A DNA stretch of 56,449 bases from an uncultured Bacteroidales bacterium (GTDB lineage Bacteria > Bacteroidota > Bacteroidia > Bacteroidales > F082): assembly GCA_947305795.1 (NCBI GenBank), contig CAMZEK010000011.1:1-56449 (forward strand), written 5' to 3'. This document shows positions 41,522 through 49,972 of this stretch, piece by piece; the first letter of the stretch is position 1, and every line of letters begins with the position of its first letter. Under the pieces are notes generated by a model. The model did not search any database and was not told where the DNA came from. It saw only the letters and a list, made by a program, of their open reading frames with translations. A program made the translations under genes and the position numbers.

Positions 41522-44060
41522 GAACAGCCTCATTTGGAACAAATTGTATAACTTCCAGAAAGATGCAGCCTTAGCTATTATCAATAAACTTGAAAAGTAC
41601 AACGGTTGCATTTTGGCAGATAGTGTGGGTTTGGGTAAGACCTTCTCTGCATTGGCGGTCATCAAGTATTACGAGAACCGTAACAAGACGGTGCTGGTGC
41701 TTTGTCCCAAGAAACTGAGCGACAACTGGATGACCTACAGAAGCAATTATGTGAACAACCCCATTGCGGGTGACAGGTTGCGTTATGATGTACTTTACCA
41801 TACGGATTTGTCAAGGACTTCAGGCGTGTCGAACGGGATGGAGTTGAATCATATTAACTGGGGCAATTACGACCTTGTGGTTATTGACGAAAGCCATAAT
41901 TTCAGGAACGGTGGCAAGGTGACTGCTTCTGAGTATGATGAAGACCCTAAGGAAAATCGCTACCTCCGTTTGATGAACAAGGTGATTAAGGCAGGCGTGA
42001 AAACCAAAGTGCTCATGCTTTCGGCTACGCCTGTCAACAACCGTTTCAATGACTTGAAGAACCAGTTGCAGTTGGCCTACGAAGGCGATGCTTCCAATAT
42101 TAACGCTTTGCTGAAAACGGAGAAGCCTATCGATGAGATTTTCCGTCAGGCACAAAGAGCGTACAACGAATGGGTAGAGTTGCCGCTTGAAGCCCGAACC
42201 ACAGAGCGGTTGCTGAAGTCACTGAGCTTTGATTTCTTTGAAGTGCTCGATTCGGTGACGATTGCCCGAAGCCGTAAGCATATTGAACAGTTTTACGATA
42301 CGGCTGACATCGGTAAGTTTCCTACACGGTTGAAACCCATTTCCAAAACACCGCCTTTAACGGATATAGACAAGGCTATTACGTTTAGGGACATCATCGA
42401 AATCGTCCAACAACTCAACCTTTCCATTTATACTCCTTCGGCATTCATCCTGCCGAGCAAGAAAGACAAGTACGGCATTGACACCGAGGACGAATTGGAT
42501 GTTGAAACAGGGGCGCACCGACTTTCCATCGAAGACCGTGAGTTGGGTATCCGTCGCCTGATGGGTATCAATATGCTGAAACGTCTCGAGAGTTCGGTTA
42601 ACTCCTTCCGCTTGACCATTAGCCGAATCCAGCAGCTTATCGCCAATATGATTGAAAAGATTGATTCGCGGACGGAGGAGGAATATGTCGAGGAATTTGA
42701 TTTCGACGACCTTGACATTGAGGATGAAGGCGATACCATCATTGGCAACAAGAAAAACAAAATCGACCTGCGGGATATTGACACCATTTCTTGGAGAAGA
42801 TACCTGGTCGCGGACAAAGAACGTTTCGATTTGTTGCTTCTGATGCTGAAAGATATCAGCCCTGAACACGACAGCAAATTGCAGCAACTTGTTTGTGATT
42901 TGAGGGAGAAGTTTGTCCATCCCATCAATGGCTCAAACAAAAAAGTGCTCATCTTCACCGCTTTCGCTGACACTGCTGATTATCTTTACAAGAATTTGGC
43001 CCCGTTGGTTTTGGAAAAAACGGGATTGCATTCTGCGATGGTTTCGGGTACGATTGAGGCAAAAAGCACTGTCAAACTGAAGCAAAAGATGGACTTCAAC
43101 ACGGTGTTGACTTTGTTCTCGCCAGTGTCGAAGGAAAAGGATGTTTTGTTCCCTGGTTTGAAGGATGAGGTTGATGTGCTGATTGCCACAGATTGCATCT
43201 CGGAAGGTCAAAACCTGCAAGACTGCGACTACCTGATCAATTACGACATCCATTGGAATCCCGTCCGCATCATCCAGCGGTTTGGCCGTATCGACCGTAT
43301 CGGTAGCAAAAACGAGGTGATTCAATTGGTGAACTATTGGCCCGACATGGAGCTTGACGATTACATCGACCTGAAAGGCCGCGTGGAGTCGAGAATGAAG
43401 ATTTCGGTGCTGACCAGCACGGGCGACGACAACCCTTTGTCGGTGGAAGAAAAAGGCGATTTGGAATATCGCCGCCAACAGCTCAAACGTTTGCAGGAGG
43501 AAGTGGTTGACCTCGAAGATATGAATACGGGTATCAGCATCATGGACTTGGGGTTGAATGAGTTCCGTCTTGATTTGTTGGATTACATGCATGAAGGCCA
43601 CGACATCGAGCACACGCCATACGGGATGCACGCTGTGGTGAAAGGCGGAGAAGGCATGCCATCTGGGGTGATATATGTGCTGAAGAATCGTTCGCAGGGT
43701 GTTAACATCGATCATAAGAACCAACTGCATCCGTTCTATTTGGTGTATGTGGACGATGATGGTGGTGTGGTGGTGAACCATCTTTCACCCAAGACATTGC
43801 TTGATGATTTCAGACTATTATGCAAAGGCAAAGCGAAGCACGACAAATCACTTTGTGCCGCTTTTAACAAGGAGACCAAGGATGGCAAGAATATGAAGCA
43901 TTATTCTGAATTGCTGGGCAAAGCCATCCAGTCCATCATCAACGTGAAGGAGAAGAGTGACTTGGATTGCTTCCTCGAAGGGGTTCAAACAGAACTCTTC
44001 ACCAAGGAAATCAAAGGCTTGGATGACTTCGAACTGATCGACTTTTTAATCGTGAGATAA
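41490..44060 (+). CDS. SNF2-family helicase, C-terminal part (frameshifted)
   Basis: About 855 residues, carrying the full motor: Walker A LADSVGLGKTFSAL, Walker B VVIDESHNFRN, SATPVNNRFNDL (motif III), IATDCISEGQNLQ and QRFGRIDRIG (motif VI). It should translocate on DNA in a restriction or defence complex. It has no convincing start of its own: the ATG at 41490 lies inside the end of the preceding frame and lacks a ribosome site. The real protein is probably the fusion 40820-44060 with a +1 frameshift at 41516-41519. It ends TAATG, sharing one base with the DUF4391 gene. Confidence 0.85.
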   Translation: MIYLTKPQGFKNSLIWNKLYNFQKDAALAIINKLEKYNGCILADSVGLGKTFSALAVIKYYENRNKTVLVLCPKKLSDNWMTYRSNYVNNPIAGDRLRYDVLYHTDLSRTSGVSNGMELNHINWGNYDLVVIDESHNFRNGGKVTASEYDEDPKENRYLRLMNKVIKAGVKTKVLMLSATPVNNRFNDLKNQLQLAYEGDASNINALLKTEKPIDEIFRQAQRAYNEWVELPLEARTTERLLKSLSFDFFEVLDSVTIARSRKHIEQFYDTADIGKFPTRLKPISKTPPLTDIDKAITFRDIIEIVQQLNLSIYTPSAFILPSKKDKYGIDTEDELDVETGAHRLSIEDRELGIRRLMGINMLKRLESSVNSFRLTISRIQQLIANMIEKIDSRTEEEYVEEFDFDDLDIEDEGDTIIGNKKNKIDLRDIDTISWRRYLVADKERFDLLLLMLKDISPEHDSKLQQLVCDLREKFVHPINGSNKKVLIFTAFADTADYLYKNLAPLVLEKTGLHSAMVSGTIEAKSTVKLKQKMDFNTVLTLFSPVSKEKDVLFPGLKDEVDVLIATDCISEGQNLQDCDYLINYDIHWNPVRIIQRFGRIDRIGSKNEVIQLVNYWPDMELDDYIDLKGRVESRMKISVLTSTGDDNPLSVEEKGDLEYRRQQLKRLQEEVVDLEDMNTGISIMDLGLNEFRLDLLDYMHEGHDIEHTPYGMHAVVKGGEGMPSGVIYVLKNRSQGVNIDHKNQLHPFYLVYVDDDGGVVVNHLSPKTLLDDFRLLCKGKAKHDKSLCAAFNKETKDGKNMKHYSELLGKAIQSIINVKEKSDLDCFLEGVQTELFTKEIKGLDDFELIDFLIVR

Positions 44061-44665
44061 TGTTTGCCCTGCCTGTCACCACGGAAATCAAGAAGTCGCT
44101 GCCGAAAAAGGCCATCTACGAGAAGTTCGGCTTGAAATCGGCGCAACGCGATGCCTTTGATGCCGACATCAGTCGCATCGACATCGTGAATGTGGTTTCG
44201 CCTTCCACTGTACCTGGCTTGAAGGCAGGGGAACGGGTGAAAGAATTCTATGTTTTGCTCGTCACGCTGAAACGCCAGCACTATGACGAGAAAAACATCC
44301 TGCTTTTGACCAAGTTGATTAAGCAGAACATGATTTTCGCTTTGGTTTACAGCGACATGGTGCGTTTTGCTGTTGTCCACGAAAAGCTCTTTGCCATGGA
44401 TTGGGAACTATTGGAAGATGCCGCATTGCCCTTAATGGGGCTTGACTTGGACAAGGTGTGGGAGAATCTGGTAACGACCATCGGCAGCTTCGAGGTGATG
44501 GAAGGTGTGACCATAGAAGAACAGATTGCCATTGACGGCGAGAAGCTGAAGAAGATAAAGGCAATAGAAAGTCTCGAAAAGAAATTAAGGGTGGAGAAGC
44601 AGCCGAGGAAGAGATATGAGATGTATAAACAATTAAATGAGTTGAAAAACGACTTTGATTTGTGA
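44060..44665 (+). CDS. DUF4391 protein
   Basis: 201 residues. It matches DUF4391: MFALPVTTEIKKSLPKKAIYEKFGL at the start, then a middle with EFYVLLVTLKRQHYDEKNI and a helical, Lys/Glu-rich C-terminus. I recall such proteins beside SNF2 helicases and type III-like methyltransferases in restriction loci; the biochemical role is not known. Its start overlaps the helicase stop by one base, so the two are translationally coupled and probably act together. After it the base composition drops and an unrelated promoter follows. Confidence 0.85.
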   Translation: MFALPVTTEIKKSLPKKAIYEKFGLKSAQRDAFDADISRIDIVNVVSPSTVPGLKAGERVKEFYVLLVTLKRQHYDEKNILLLTKLIKQNMIFALVYSDMVRFAVVHEKLFAMDWELLEDAALPLMGLDLDKVWENLVTTIGSFEVMEGVTIEEQIAIDGEKLKKIKAIESLEKKLRVEKQPRKRYEMYKQLNELKNDFDL

Positions 44666-44682
44666 TTTTTATTTCTTGTTTT

Positions 44683-44697
44683 TGCATAATTTATGCA
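44683..44697. promoter_or_regulatory. 15-bp palindrome, possible operator of the AbiL-like module
   Basis: TGCATAATTTATGCA, a perfect 7-1-7 palindrome 61 bp upstream of the -7 element of the AAA ATPase gene. No U tract follows, so an operator is more likely than a terminator. Confidence 0.4.
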
Positions 44698-44757
44698 GAA
44701 TTTGTGTTTAAAATAGGTAAAAATGAGATTTTATATTGTGAAATTGCAAAATAGTTG

Positions 44758-44765
44758 TATTTTTG
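44758..44765 (+). promoter_or_regulatory. -7 promoter element of the AAA ATPase/RloB module
   Basis: TATTTTTG, with TTGTG about 19 bases upstream as a -33 element. The ATG is at 44803. Confidence 0.6.
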
Positions 44766-44802
44766 CATGTCTAAAACGCGAATTCATTTTATTAGGAATA
44801 CA

Positions 44803-46092
44803 ATGATACAAGAGCTTAAAATAAAGAACTTTATGTCGTTCAGGGATGAGGTAACGCTCAGTTTCGAAGCGACAAAAGACAAGACGTTTGAAGATAGTCA
44901 TATTGTTGAGGTGGCTCCCGGGGTTCGTTTGCTCCGTTTTGCGATGGTTTATGGTGCCAATGCTTCGGGTAAGTCAAACCTTCTTTATGCGTTGGAGTTC
45001 CTTCGTAGTTTTGTTTTTGAGAAAACGACTGATTTGGAGGAACAAACCGGAACTACTCCATTTAAGTTGGATGCTGTTACCCCCCAAGAACCTTCCGAAT
45101 TTAGCCTGAAGTATTTTCTTGGTGACATCAGATATTGGTATGAACTTAAGTTGGACCAAAATAGGGTCTATCTGGAACGGCTGTTTTATTATACTTCTGC
45201 GCAACCCACAAAGCTGTTTGAACGAACATGGGAGAGAGGCGAGTCCGTGCTCTATTTTAATCCAGCCGTTGTGAAAATAAGTACGACCGCTAAAGAAGAA
45301 CTTTCCTTGAAATGCCTGCCCAATATGTCGTTCTTTGCTGCAAGAGCACAAGTCAATGTGTCTATGCCGGAGATAGATAAGGCAAGAGAGTGGTTCAGAA
45401 ATGGTGTTATGCCAATCGTTGAGCCTGAAACTGAGATGTTTGAATATGCGAGCGAAAAAATGTTGGATGATGATGGGCTCAAAAAGTATTTGTTGAACTT
45501 TGTCAACCATGCTGATTTCAATATCTCTGATGTGAAAACGGATTTGGTCAAAAGACCACTTTCCAAAAGGTTTGTTGACATGATGCTTTTGGACGAAAGC
45601 ACCCCTGCCAACGTCAAGGAACAGTTGAAAAAGGATACAAGTATTAATAGCGTAAGGACCCAGTTTGTCCATTCTGTCAGGAATGTTCGAGGGGAAGAAA
45701 CCTATACATTACCCGCTGGCAGCCAATCAGCTGGCACGATGCGTACCATTGGAATTGAAGCGGGCATCTTTGAGGCCTTGAACAAACAGGCTTTCCTTTT
45801 CATAGATGAAATTGAGTCCTCTTTGCATCCCGATTTGGTGGAGTTTATCATAGAGCAGTTCCTTTCGCAGCACAATAGAGCCCAGTTGCTTGTCACAACA
45901 CATTATGATCCCTTGTTAAATACCGTTGGGGACGACCTCATTCGCAAGGATTCCGTTTGGTTTACGGAAAAAGACGAAACGGGAAACACGGACCTTTATT
46001 CTTTGGTGGAATTCAAGGGATTGAATAGAATCTCATCGTTACAAAAGGCTTATCGCAATGGAGTCTTTGGGGCATTGCCGAACATTAAATAA
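44803..46092 (+). CDS. AAA ATPase, AbiLi/RloA-like
   Basis: 429 residues from the ATG at 44803 (MIQELKIKNFMSFRDEV), the usual start of SMC/OLD-type ATPases. Walker A is YGANASGKSNLL (about residue 48-59); the late block has LPAGSQSAGTMR and Walker B LFIDEIESSLHPD (about 331-343), then TTHYDPLL. There is no nuclease domain. Paired with the RloB gene 9 bp downstream it resembles AbiL (AbiLi-AbiLii) and RloAB, abortive-infection-type anti-phage systems. A separate promoter and lower GC mark the pair as a module inserted into the restriction locus. An upstream in-frame ATG at 44755 overlaps the promoter and is rejected. Confidence 0.85.
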   Translation: MIQELKIKNFMSFRDEVTLSFEATKDKTFEDSHIVEVAPGVRLLRFAMVYGANASGKSNLLYALEFLRSFVFEKTTDLEEQTGTTPFKLDAVTPQEPSEFSLKYFLGDIRYWYELKLDQNRVYLERLFYYTSAQPTKLFERTWERGESVLYFNPAVVKISTTAKEELSLKCLPNMSFFAARAQVNVSMPEIDKAREWFRNGVMPIVEPETEMFEYASEKMLDDDGLKKYLLNFVNHADFNISDVKTDLVKRPLSKRFVDMMLLDESTPANVKEQLKKDTSINSVRTQFVHSVRNVRGEETYTLPAGSQSAGTMRTIGIEAGIFEALNKQAFLFIDEIESSLHPDLVEFIIEQFLSQHNRAQLLVTTHYDPLLNTVGDDLIRKDSVWFTEKDETGNTDLYSLVEFKGLNRISSLQKAYRNGVFGALPNIK

Positions 46093-46101
46093 ACCGTTCC
46101 T

Positions 46102-46683
46102 ATGGCGAGAAAAGCATCCATAAGAATAAAGAAAAGCCCGATACCAACCCTTATTGGGGCGGGTATTACCGAGCAATGGTATTTCAAGCATTTGAAAACG
46201 CTGAAGGATTACCGCGTAAAGATACGTCCTCGCTTTTTTGGAACGGAAACAGCCAATGGCATGGCGAAAAGGATTGAAGAAGTGCTTCAGAATGATGGCT
46301 TTGCCATTTGTGTGTTTGATGCCGATGTGTCAACATGGAATGAGTTGGAGCTTAAAAAATGGAATGCCTTGCGGCGAAAGTACAAGGACAATCCTTCGGT
46401 GATGCTTTGCGATTCGCTTCCGTCGATAGAGTATTGGTTTTTGCTTCACTACAAAAACACCAGTCGTTATTATGGCACTTCGCAGGCTGTGATTGAGGAT
46501 TTGAAGGGCTTCATTCCCCAATACGATAAGACTGAAAAGTTCTTGCAGCAGGAGAAATGGGTGGCCGAAATGGTGGATGAAGGTCGACAGGAAGAAGCTT
46601 GTGCAAGAGCAGAGGCTTTTGGAACAGACGGTGAGTCTTATTCTAAGGTCTTTGAGGTTATTAATGTAATTGCGAAAATTTGA
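46102..46683 (+). CDS. RloB-family protein (AbiLii-like)
   Basis: 193 residues. RloB pattern: IGAGITEQWYFKHLK (about 18-32), CVFDADV with acidic metal ligands (about 71-77), and LPSIEYWFLLHY (about 106-117). The fold is thought to be TOPRIM-like, so a nuclease activity controlled by the AAA partner is plausible but inferred. It is 9 bp downstream of the AAA gene. The C-terminal third is helical with an EEACARAEAFG stretch. Confidence 0.85.
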   Translation: MARKASIRIKKSPIPTLIGAGITEQWYFKHLKTLKDYRVKIRPRFFGTETANGMAKRIEEVLQNDGFAICVFDADVSTWNELELKKWNALRRKYKDNPSVMLCDSLPSIEYWFLLHYKNTSRYYGTSQAVIEDLKGFIPQYDKTEKFLQQEKWVAEMVDEGRQEEACARAEAFGTDGESYSKVFEVINVIAKI

Positions 46684-46701
46684 ACAAATAAAATATATAA
46701 T

Positions 46702-47040
46702 ATGGACTTAAAAGAATTCACAAAAGAGACAATTACACAAATAGTTAGTGCAGTCCGTGAAGCCAACGAACAAATTAATGATTTTGGAGCCTTAATCCCG
46801 ACAGATTATTTCCATGGCTCCAAAGCTATTTCCAGTTTCAAAGACGGAGAAAAGAATATTATTGATATTGAATTTGATGTAGCTGTCTCTGCCGTTGAGA
46901 GTGCGAATGTGGGAGGTGGAGCAGGAATAAAAGTCGCATCAATTAATATTGGACTTGGAGCTAATTCGCAAAATGAAAATTCAACCTTAAGCCGTGTAAA
47001 ATTCACGCTTCCATTGGTTTTACCTGAAAAATCGAAATAA
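46702..47040 (+). CDS. Trypsin-co-occurring domain (Trypco2) family protein
   Basis: 112 residues. It matches, as I recall it, the Trypco2 family: MDLKEFTKETITQIVSAVREANEQI, then IDIEFDVAVSAVESANVGGGAGIKV and SRVKFTLPLVLP. These small beta proteins are found with trypsin-like peptidases, NLR-type ATPases and other conflict systems. There is no trypsin-like gene here. It follows RloB by 18 bp and precedes mod by 1 bp, so it could belong to either unit. The low GC, like RloB, favours the AbiL-like module. A third component of that module is a testable idea. Confidence 0.7.
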   Translation: MDLKEFTKETITQIVSAVREANEQINDFGALIPTDYFHGSKAISSFKDGEKNIIDIEFDVAVSAVESANVGGGAGIKVASINIGLGANSQNENSTLSRVKFTLPLVLPEKSK

Positions 47041-47041
47041 C

Positions 47042-48967
47042 ATGGATAAACTCAAAATGCAAACCACCAACCAGGTGGACGAAAACATAAAGAAGATAGC
47101 CGAACTCTTCCCCAACTGCCTCACAGAGCGCCTCGACGAGAACGGGAAGCCGGAAGCGGCGATTGACTTCGACCAGCTGCGGCAGGAGCTCTCGAAGGAC
47201 ATCGTGGAAGGCCCCGAGGAACGCTACCAGTTCACCTGGCCCGACAAGCGCAACGCCATCCGACTGGCCAACGCGCCGACCACCGACACGCTGCGCCCCT
47301 GCCGCGAGGAAAGCGTCGATTTTGACAACACGCAGAACCTCTATATTGAGGGCGACAACCTCGAAGTGCTGAAACTGCTGCGCGAGAACTACTTGGGCAA
47401 AGTGAAGATGATTTACATCGACCCGCCTTACAACACGGGCAACGACTTCGTGTATAACGACGACTTCGCCCAGACCGCCGGCGACTATGTCCACAACAGC
47501 GGGCAGGAGGACGAGGAGGGCAACCGCCTCGTGGCCAACACCGAGAGCAACGGCCGCTTCCACACCGACTGGCTCAACATGATTTACCCTCGCTTGAAAG
47601 TGGCCAAGGACTTGCTGAGCGAGGATGGGGTGATTTTTATTTCGATTGATGATAATGAGGTGGAAAATCTACGGAAAGTTTGTGATGAAGTGTTTGGACT
47701 TGAGAATCATATAGAGACGGTTGTTTGGAAGAATAAATATGGAGCAGGTGCCAAGACGGTAGGTTTTATTAGTTCTCACGAGTATATTTTGTGTTACTCA
47801 AGGAATCCAATAACAGATATAACTTGCGAATTTGAAGGAGAGGAAAGAGATAAATATAATAAAAAAGACGAAAAGTTTGCACAAAGAGGCCCATATAGAA
47901 CACAACCTTTGATGACAAATAGTTTAGGAGATAGGCCAAACTTAATGTATTCTATTTTCCATAATGGCGTTGAAATTAAACCACATAAACAGTGGGTGTG
48001 GTCAAAAGAACGCATGGAAAAGGCAATAGAAAATAACGATGTGGAATTTTCATTACAAAAGGATGGATCATATACGGTTAGGTCAAAATCTTATTTGTAT
48101 GATGAAATGGGGAATGTTAGACGGGGAAAACCTGTTTCGATAATGAATGGCCCTTTTACTCAGGATGGAACGAAAGAAATGCGTGATTTATTTGAGGGAA
48201 AGGCAATTTTTGATTTTACTAAGCCATCTAAATTAATCGAATTCTTCCTAAAACTTGAAATCAATTCGAAATCGAATAAAGATTTTGTTATCCTTGACTT
48301 TTTCTCTGGTTCTGCAACCACCGCCCAAGCAGTCATGCAACTCAACGCGGAAGATGGCGGCAACCGCAAGTTTATCATGGTGCAATTGCCCGAGGCAACA
48401 GACGAAAAGAGCGAAGCCTACAAAGCAGGCTACAAGAACATTTGCGAAATCGGCAAGGAGCGTATCCGCCGAGCAGGAAAGAAAATCGTTGAGGAACAGG
48501 AAAAGAAACGGATGGAAGAAGGTTTGTTTGCTGGCTCTTCGACAGGCTCAGAGGCCAAGCCATTGGACATCGGCTTCCGCGTGCTGAAGCTCGACAGCTC
48601 CAATATGCAGGATGTGTATTACTCGCCCGAGCAGTTCAACGAGAACCTGCTCTTCGAGGACAACATCAAACACGACCGCACCGACGAGGACCTGCTTTTC
48701 CAAGCCATTATAGAACTCGGCATCGAGCTTTCGGCCAAGATCGAGAAGCAAGAACTGGCGGGCAAAACCGTGTGGAGCGTCGCCAACGGCTACCTCATGG
48801 CCTGCTTCGACAAGGATGTGAACGAAACTACCATCACCGAAATCGCCCGCCAGCATCCCTACTACTTCATCCTCCGCGACAGTAGTTTAGCTACGGACAA
48901 TGTGGCGGACAACTTTGAACAGATTTGGGAGGAGTATAGTAAAGACACTATCAGAAAAATTCTATAA
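47042..48967 (+). CDS. mod: Type III restriction-modification methyltransferase (Mod)
   Basis: 641 residues. N6-adenine methyltransferase of the beta class: DPPYNTGNDFVYND (about residue 127) comes before the SAM motif DFFSGSATTAQAV (about 417). It modifies one strand of a short asymmetric site and gives the type III complex its specificity. The two ends use GC-rich codons, but about 47620-48300, which contains the target-recognition region, is AT-rich, suggesting exchange of the specificity segment. A half copy of the dispersed palindrome (48535-48554) encodes GSSTGSEA near residue 500. Its cognate Res lies 2.4 kb downstream, split off by two other genes. Confidence 0.93.
   Translation: MDKLKMQTTNQVDENIKKIAELFPNCLTERLDENGKPEAAIDFDQLRQELSKDIVEGPEERYQFTWPDKRNAIRLANAPTTDTLRPCREESVDFDNTQNLYIEGDNLEVLKLLRENYLGKVKMIYIDPPYNTGNDFVYNDDFAQTAGDYVHNSGQEDEEGNRLVANTESNGRFHTDWLNMIYPRLKVAKDLLSEDGVIFISIDDNEVENLRKVCDEVFGLENHIETVVWKNKYGAGAKTVGFISSHEYILCYSRNPITDITCEFEGEERDKYNKKDEKFAQRGPYRTQPLMTNSLGDRPNLMYSIFHNGVEIKPHKQWVWSKERMEKAIENNDVEFSLQKDGSYTVRSKSYLYDEMGNVRRGKPVSIMNGPFTQDGTKEMRDLFEGKAIFDFTKPSKLIEFFLKLEINSKSNKDFVILDFFSGSATTAQAVMQLNAEDGGNRKFIMVQLPEATDEKSEAYKAGYKNICEIGKERIRRAGKKIVEEQEKKRMEEGLFAGSSTGSEAKPLDIGFRVLKLDSSNMQDVYYSPEQFNENLLFEDNIKHDRTDEDLLFQAIIELGIELSAKIEKQELAGKTVWSVANGYLMACFDKDVNETTITEIARQHPYYFILRDSSLATDNVADNFEQIWEEYSKDTIRKIL
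48535..48554. repeat. Half copy of the dispersed palindrome inside mod
   Basis: CTCTTCGACAGGCTCAGAGG, nearly identical to the left arm of copy B in dnaX (CCCTTCGACAGGCTCAGGGG). Confidence 0.6.
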
Positions 48968-48979
48968 ATACCATATAGT

Positions 48980-49855
48980 ATGAGAAATTTGAATGATATT
49001 TTCATTCTAAATGAAACAAATCACAATAGTTGGCATCTAGATGTTGCAGTAGAAGGTCTTATTGATGGTGACTCCTCGCCCGTATATGATCATCTTATTA
49101 GTTTGTTATATGAAGAGATCTCTAAAATCAACAATAACACGAAGATGCCTACCAGCTTGTTTAGATTCTCTGGATTGCCGGTCCTTAAAGATGGAACTAA
49201 ACCTGTAATCAACGATATTGTTAATGAGGCTCTCTCTTTTGCTAAGCCAAAAGTCTTTAATGATCCATTGGACCCGATTCTTCGGGAATGGATGAATTTA
49301 AAAGAAAAAAACTCGGTGTCTAAACAAGATAAAAGGCTTTTCAGATATTTAAAGAATTCTCTTGAGAATTTAAGGATTTGCTGTCTTTCAAGGCAGGGAG
49401 ATTCTATCCAATTAAACCCGTTAATGTGGGCGCATTATGCTGACAAGCATAAAGGGATCTGCATTGAGTATGAAATAACTAAGGATATGCTCGACGCATA
49501 CAATGAGAACGATCAAGTTTTGAGGATCTGTGATGTGCGCTATCGCGAACATAAGGTGATGAATGATTTTATCACACTTGATAATGCCTTATTGGCTAAA
49601 GGGGCACCTTGGAAATATGAGGAGGAAACACGGTTGCTTTATTATGAGAAAAGCGATGTCGCTGAAATACGACAATCAGGTGATTACAAGAGCCTTGGTG
49701 GCTTTAGAATTAAATCTATCTATTTTGGTTATAGGCTTAAAGAAAAAGATAAGAATGAAATAATAAAAGCAATAAAAGGGAAAAGTATCACTTTATATCA
49801 GATGAGATTTGACAACGCTGATTTGACAAAAATGGTTACTGAAAGAGTTAAATAG
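48980..49855 (+). CDS. DUF2971 protein
   Basis: 291 residues, AT-rich. DUF2971 pattern: PKVFNDPLDPI (about 90-100), then CCLSRQGDSIQLNPLMWAHYADKHKGICIEYE (about 134-166), VRYREHKV (about 188) and WKYEEETRLLYYE (about 212-224). Members occur often in defence islands and mobile elements; the function is unknown. It follows mod by 12 bp and separates it from res. Its GC content is far below that of res, suggesting a late insertion. Confidence 0.8.
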   Translation: MRNLNDIFILNETNHNSWHLDVAVEGLIDGDSSPVYDHLISLLYEEISKINNNTKMPTSLFRFSGLPVLKDGTKPVINDIVNEALSFAKPKVFNDPLDPILREWMNLKEKNSVSKQDKRLFRYLKNSLENLRICCLSRQGDSIQLNPLMWAHYADKHKGICIEYEITKDMLDAYNENDQVLRICDVRYREHKVMNDFITLDNALLAKGAPWKYEEETRLLYYEKSDVAEIRQSGDYKSLGGFRIKSIYFGYRLKEKDKNEIIKAIKGKSITLYQMRFDNADLTKMVTERVK

Positions 49856-49946
49856 ATGATTTCTCAGACTTCATTACTCCATGATATTATCTAAATGTAG
49901 TCTACAGGTGTTGGATGTTTTTGGTACAATCTCAAGAGAAATCATC
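49855..49946. repeat. 11-bp perfect inverted repeat around the gap before the AlbA_2 gene
   Basis: GATGATTTCTC at 49855-49865 and its exact complement GAGAAATCATC at 49936-49946. The 70 bases between have no gene. It could be a hairpin or a site for a regulator. Confidence 0.4.
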
Positions 49947-49972
49947 AGGAGAATTATGTAACTTCGTTAGTT

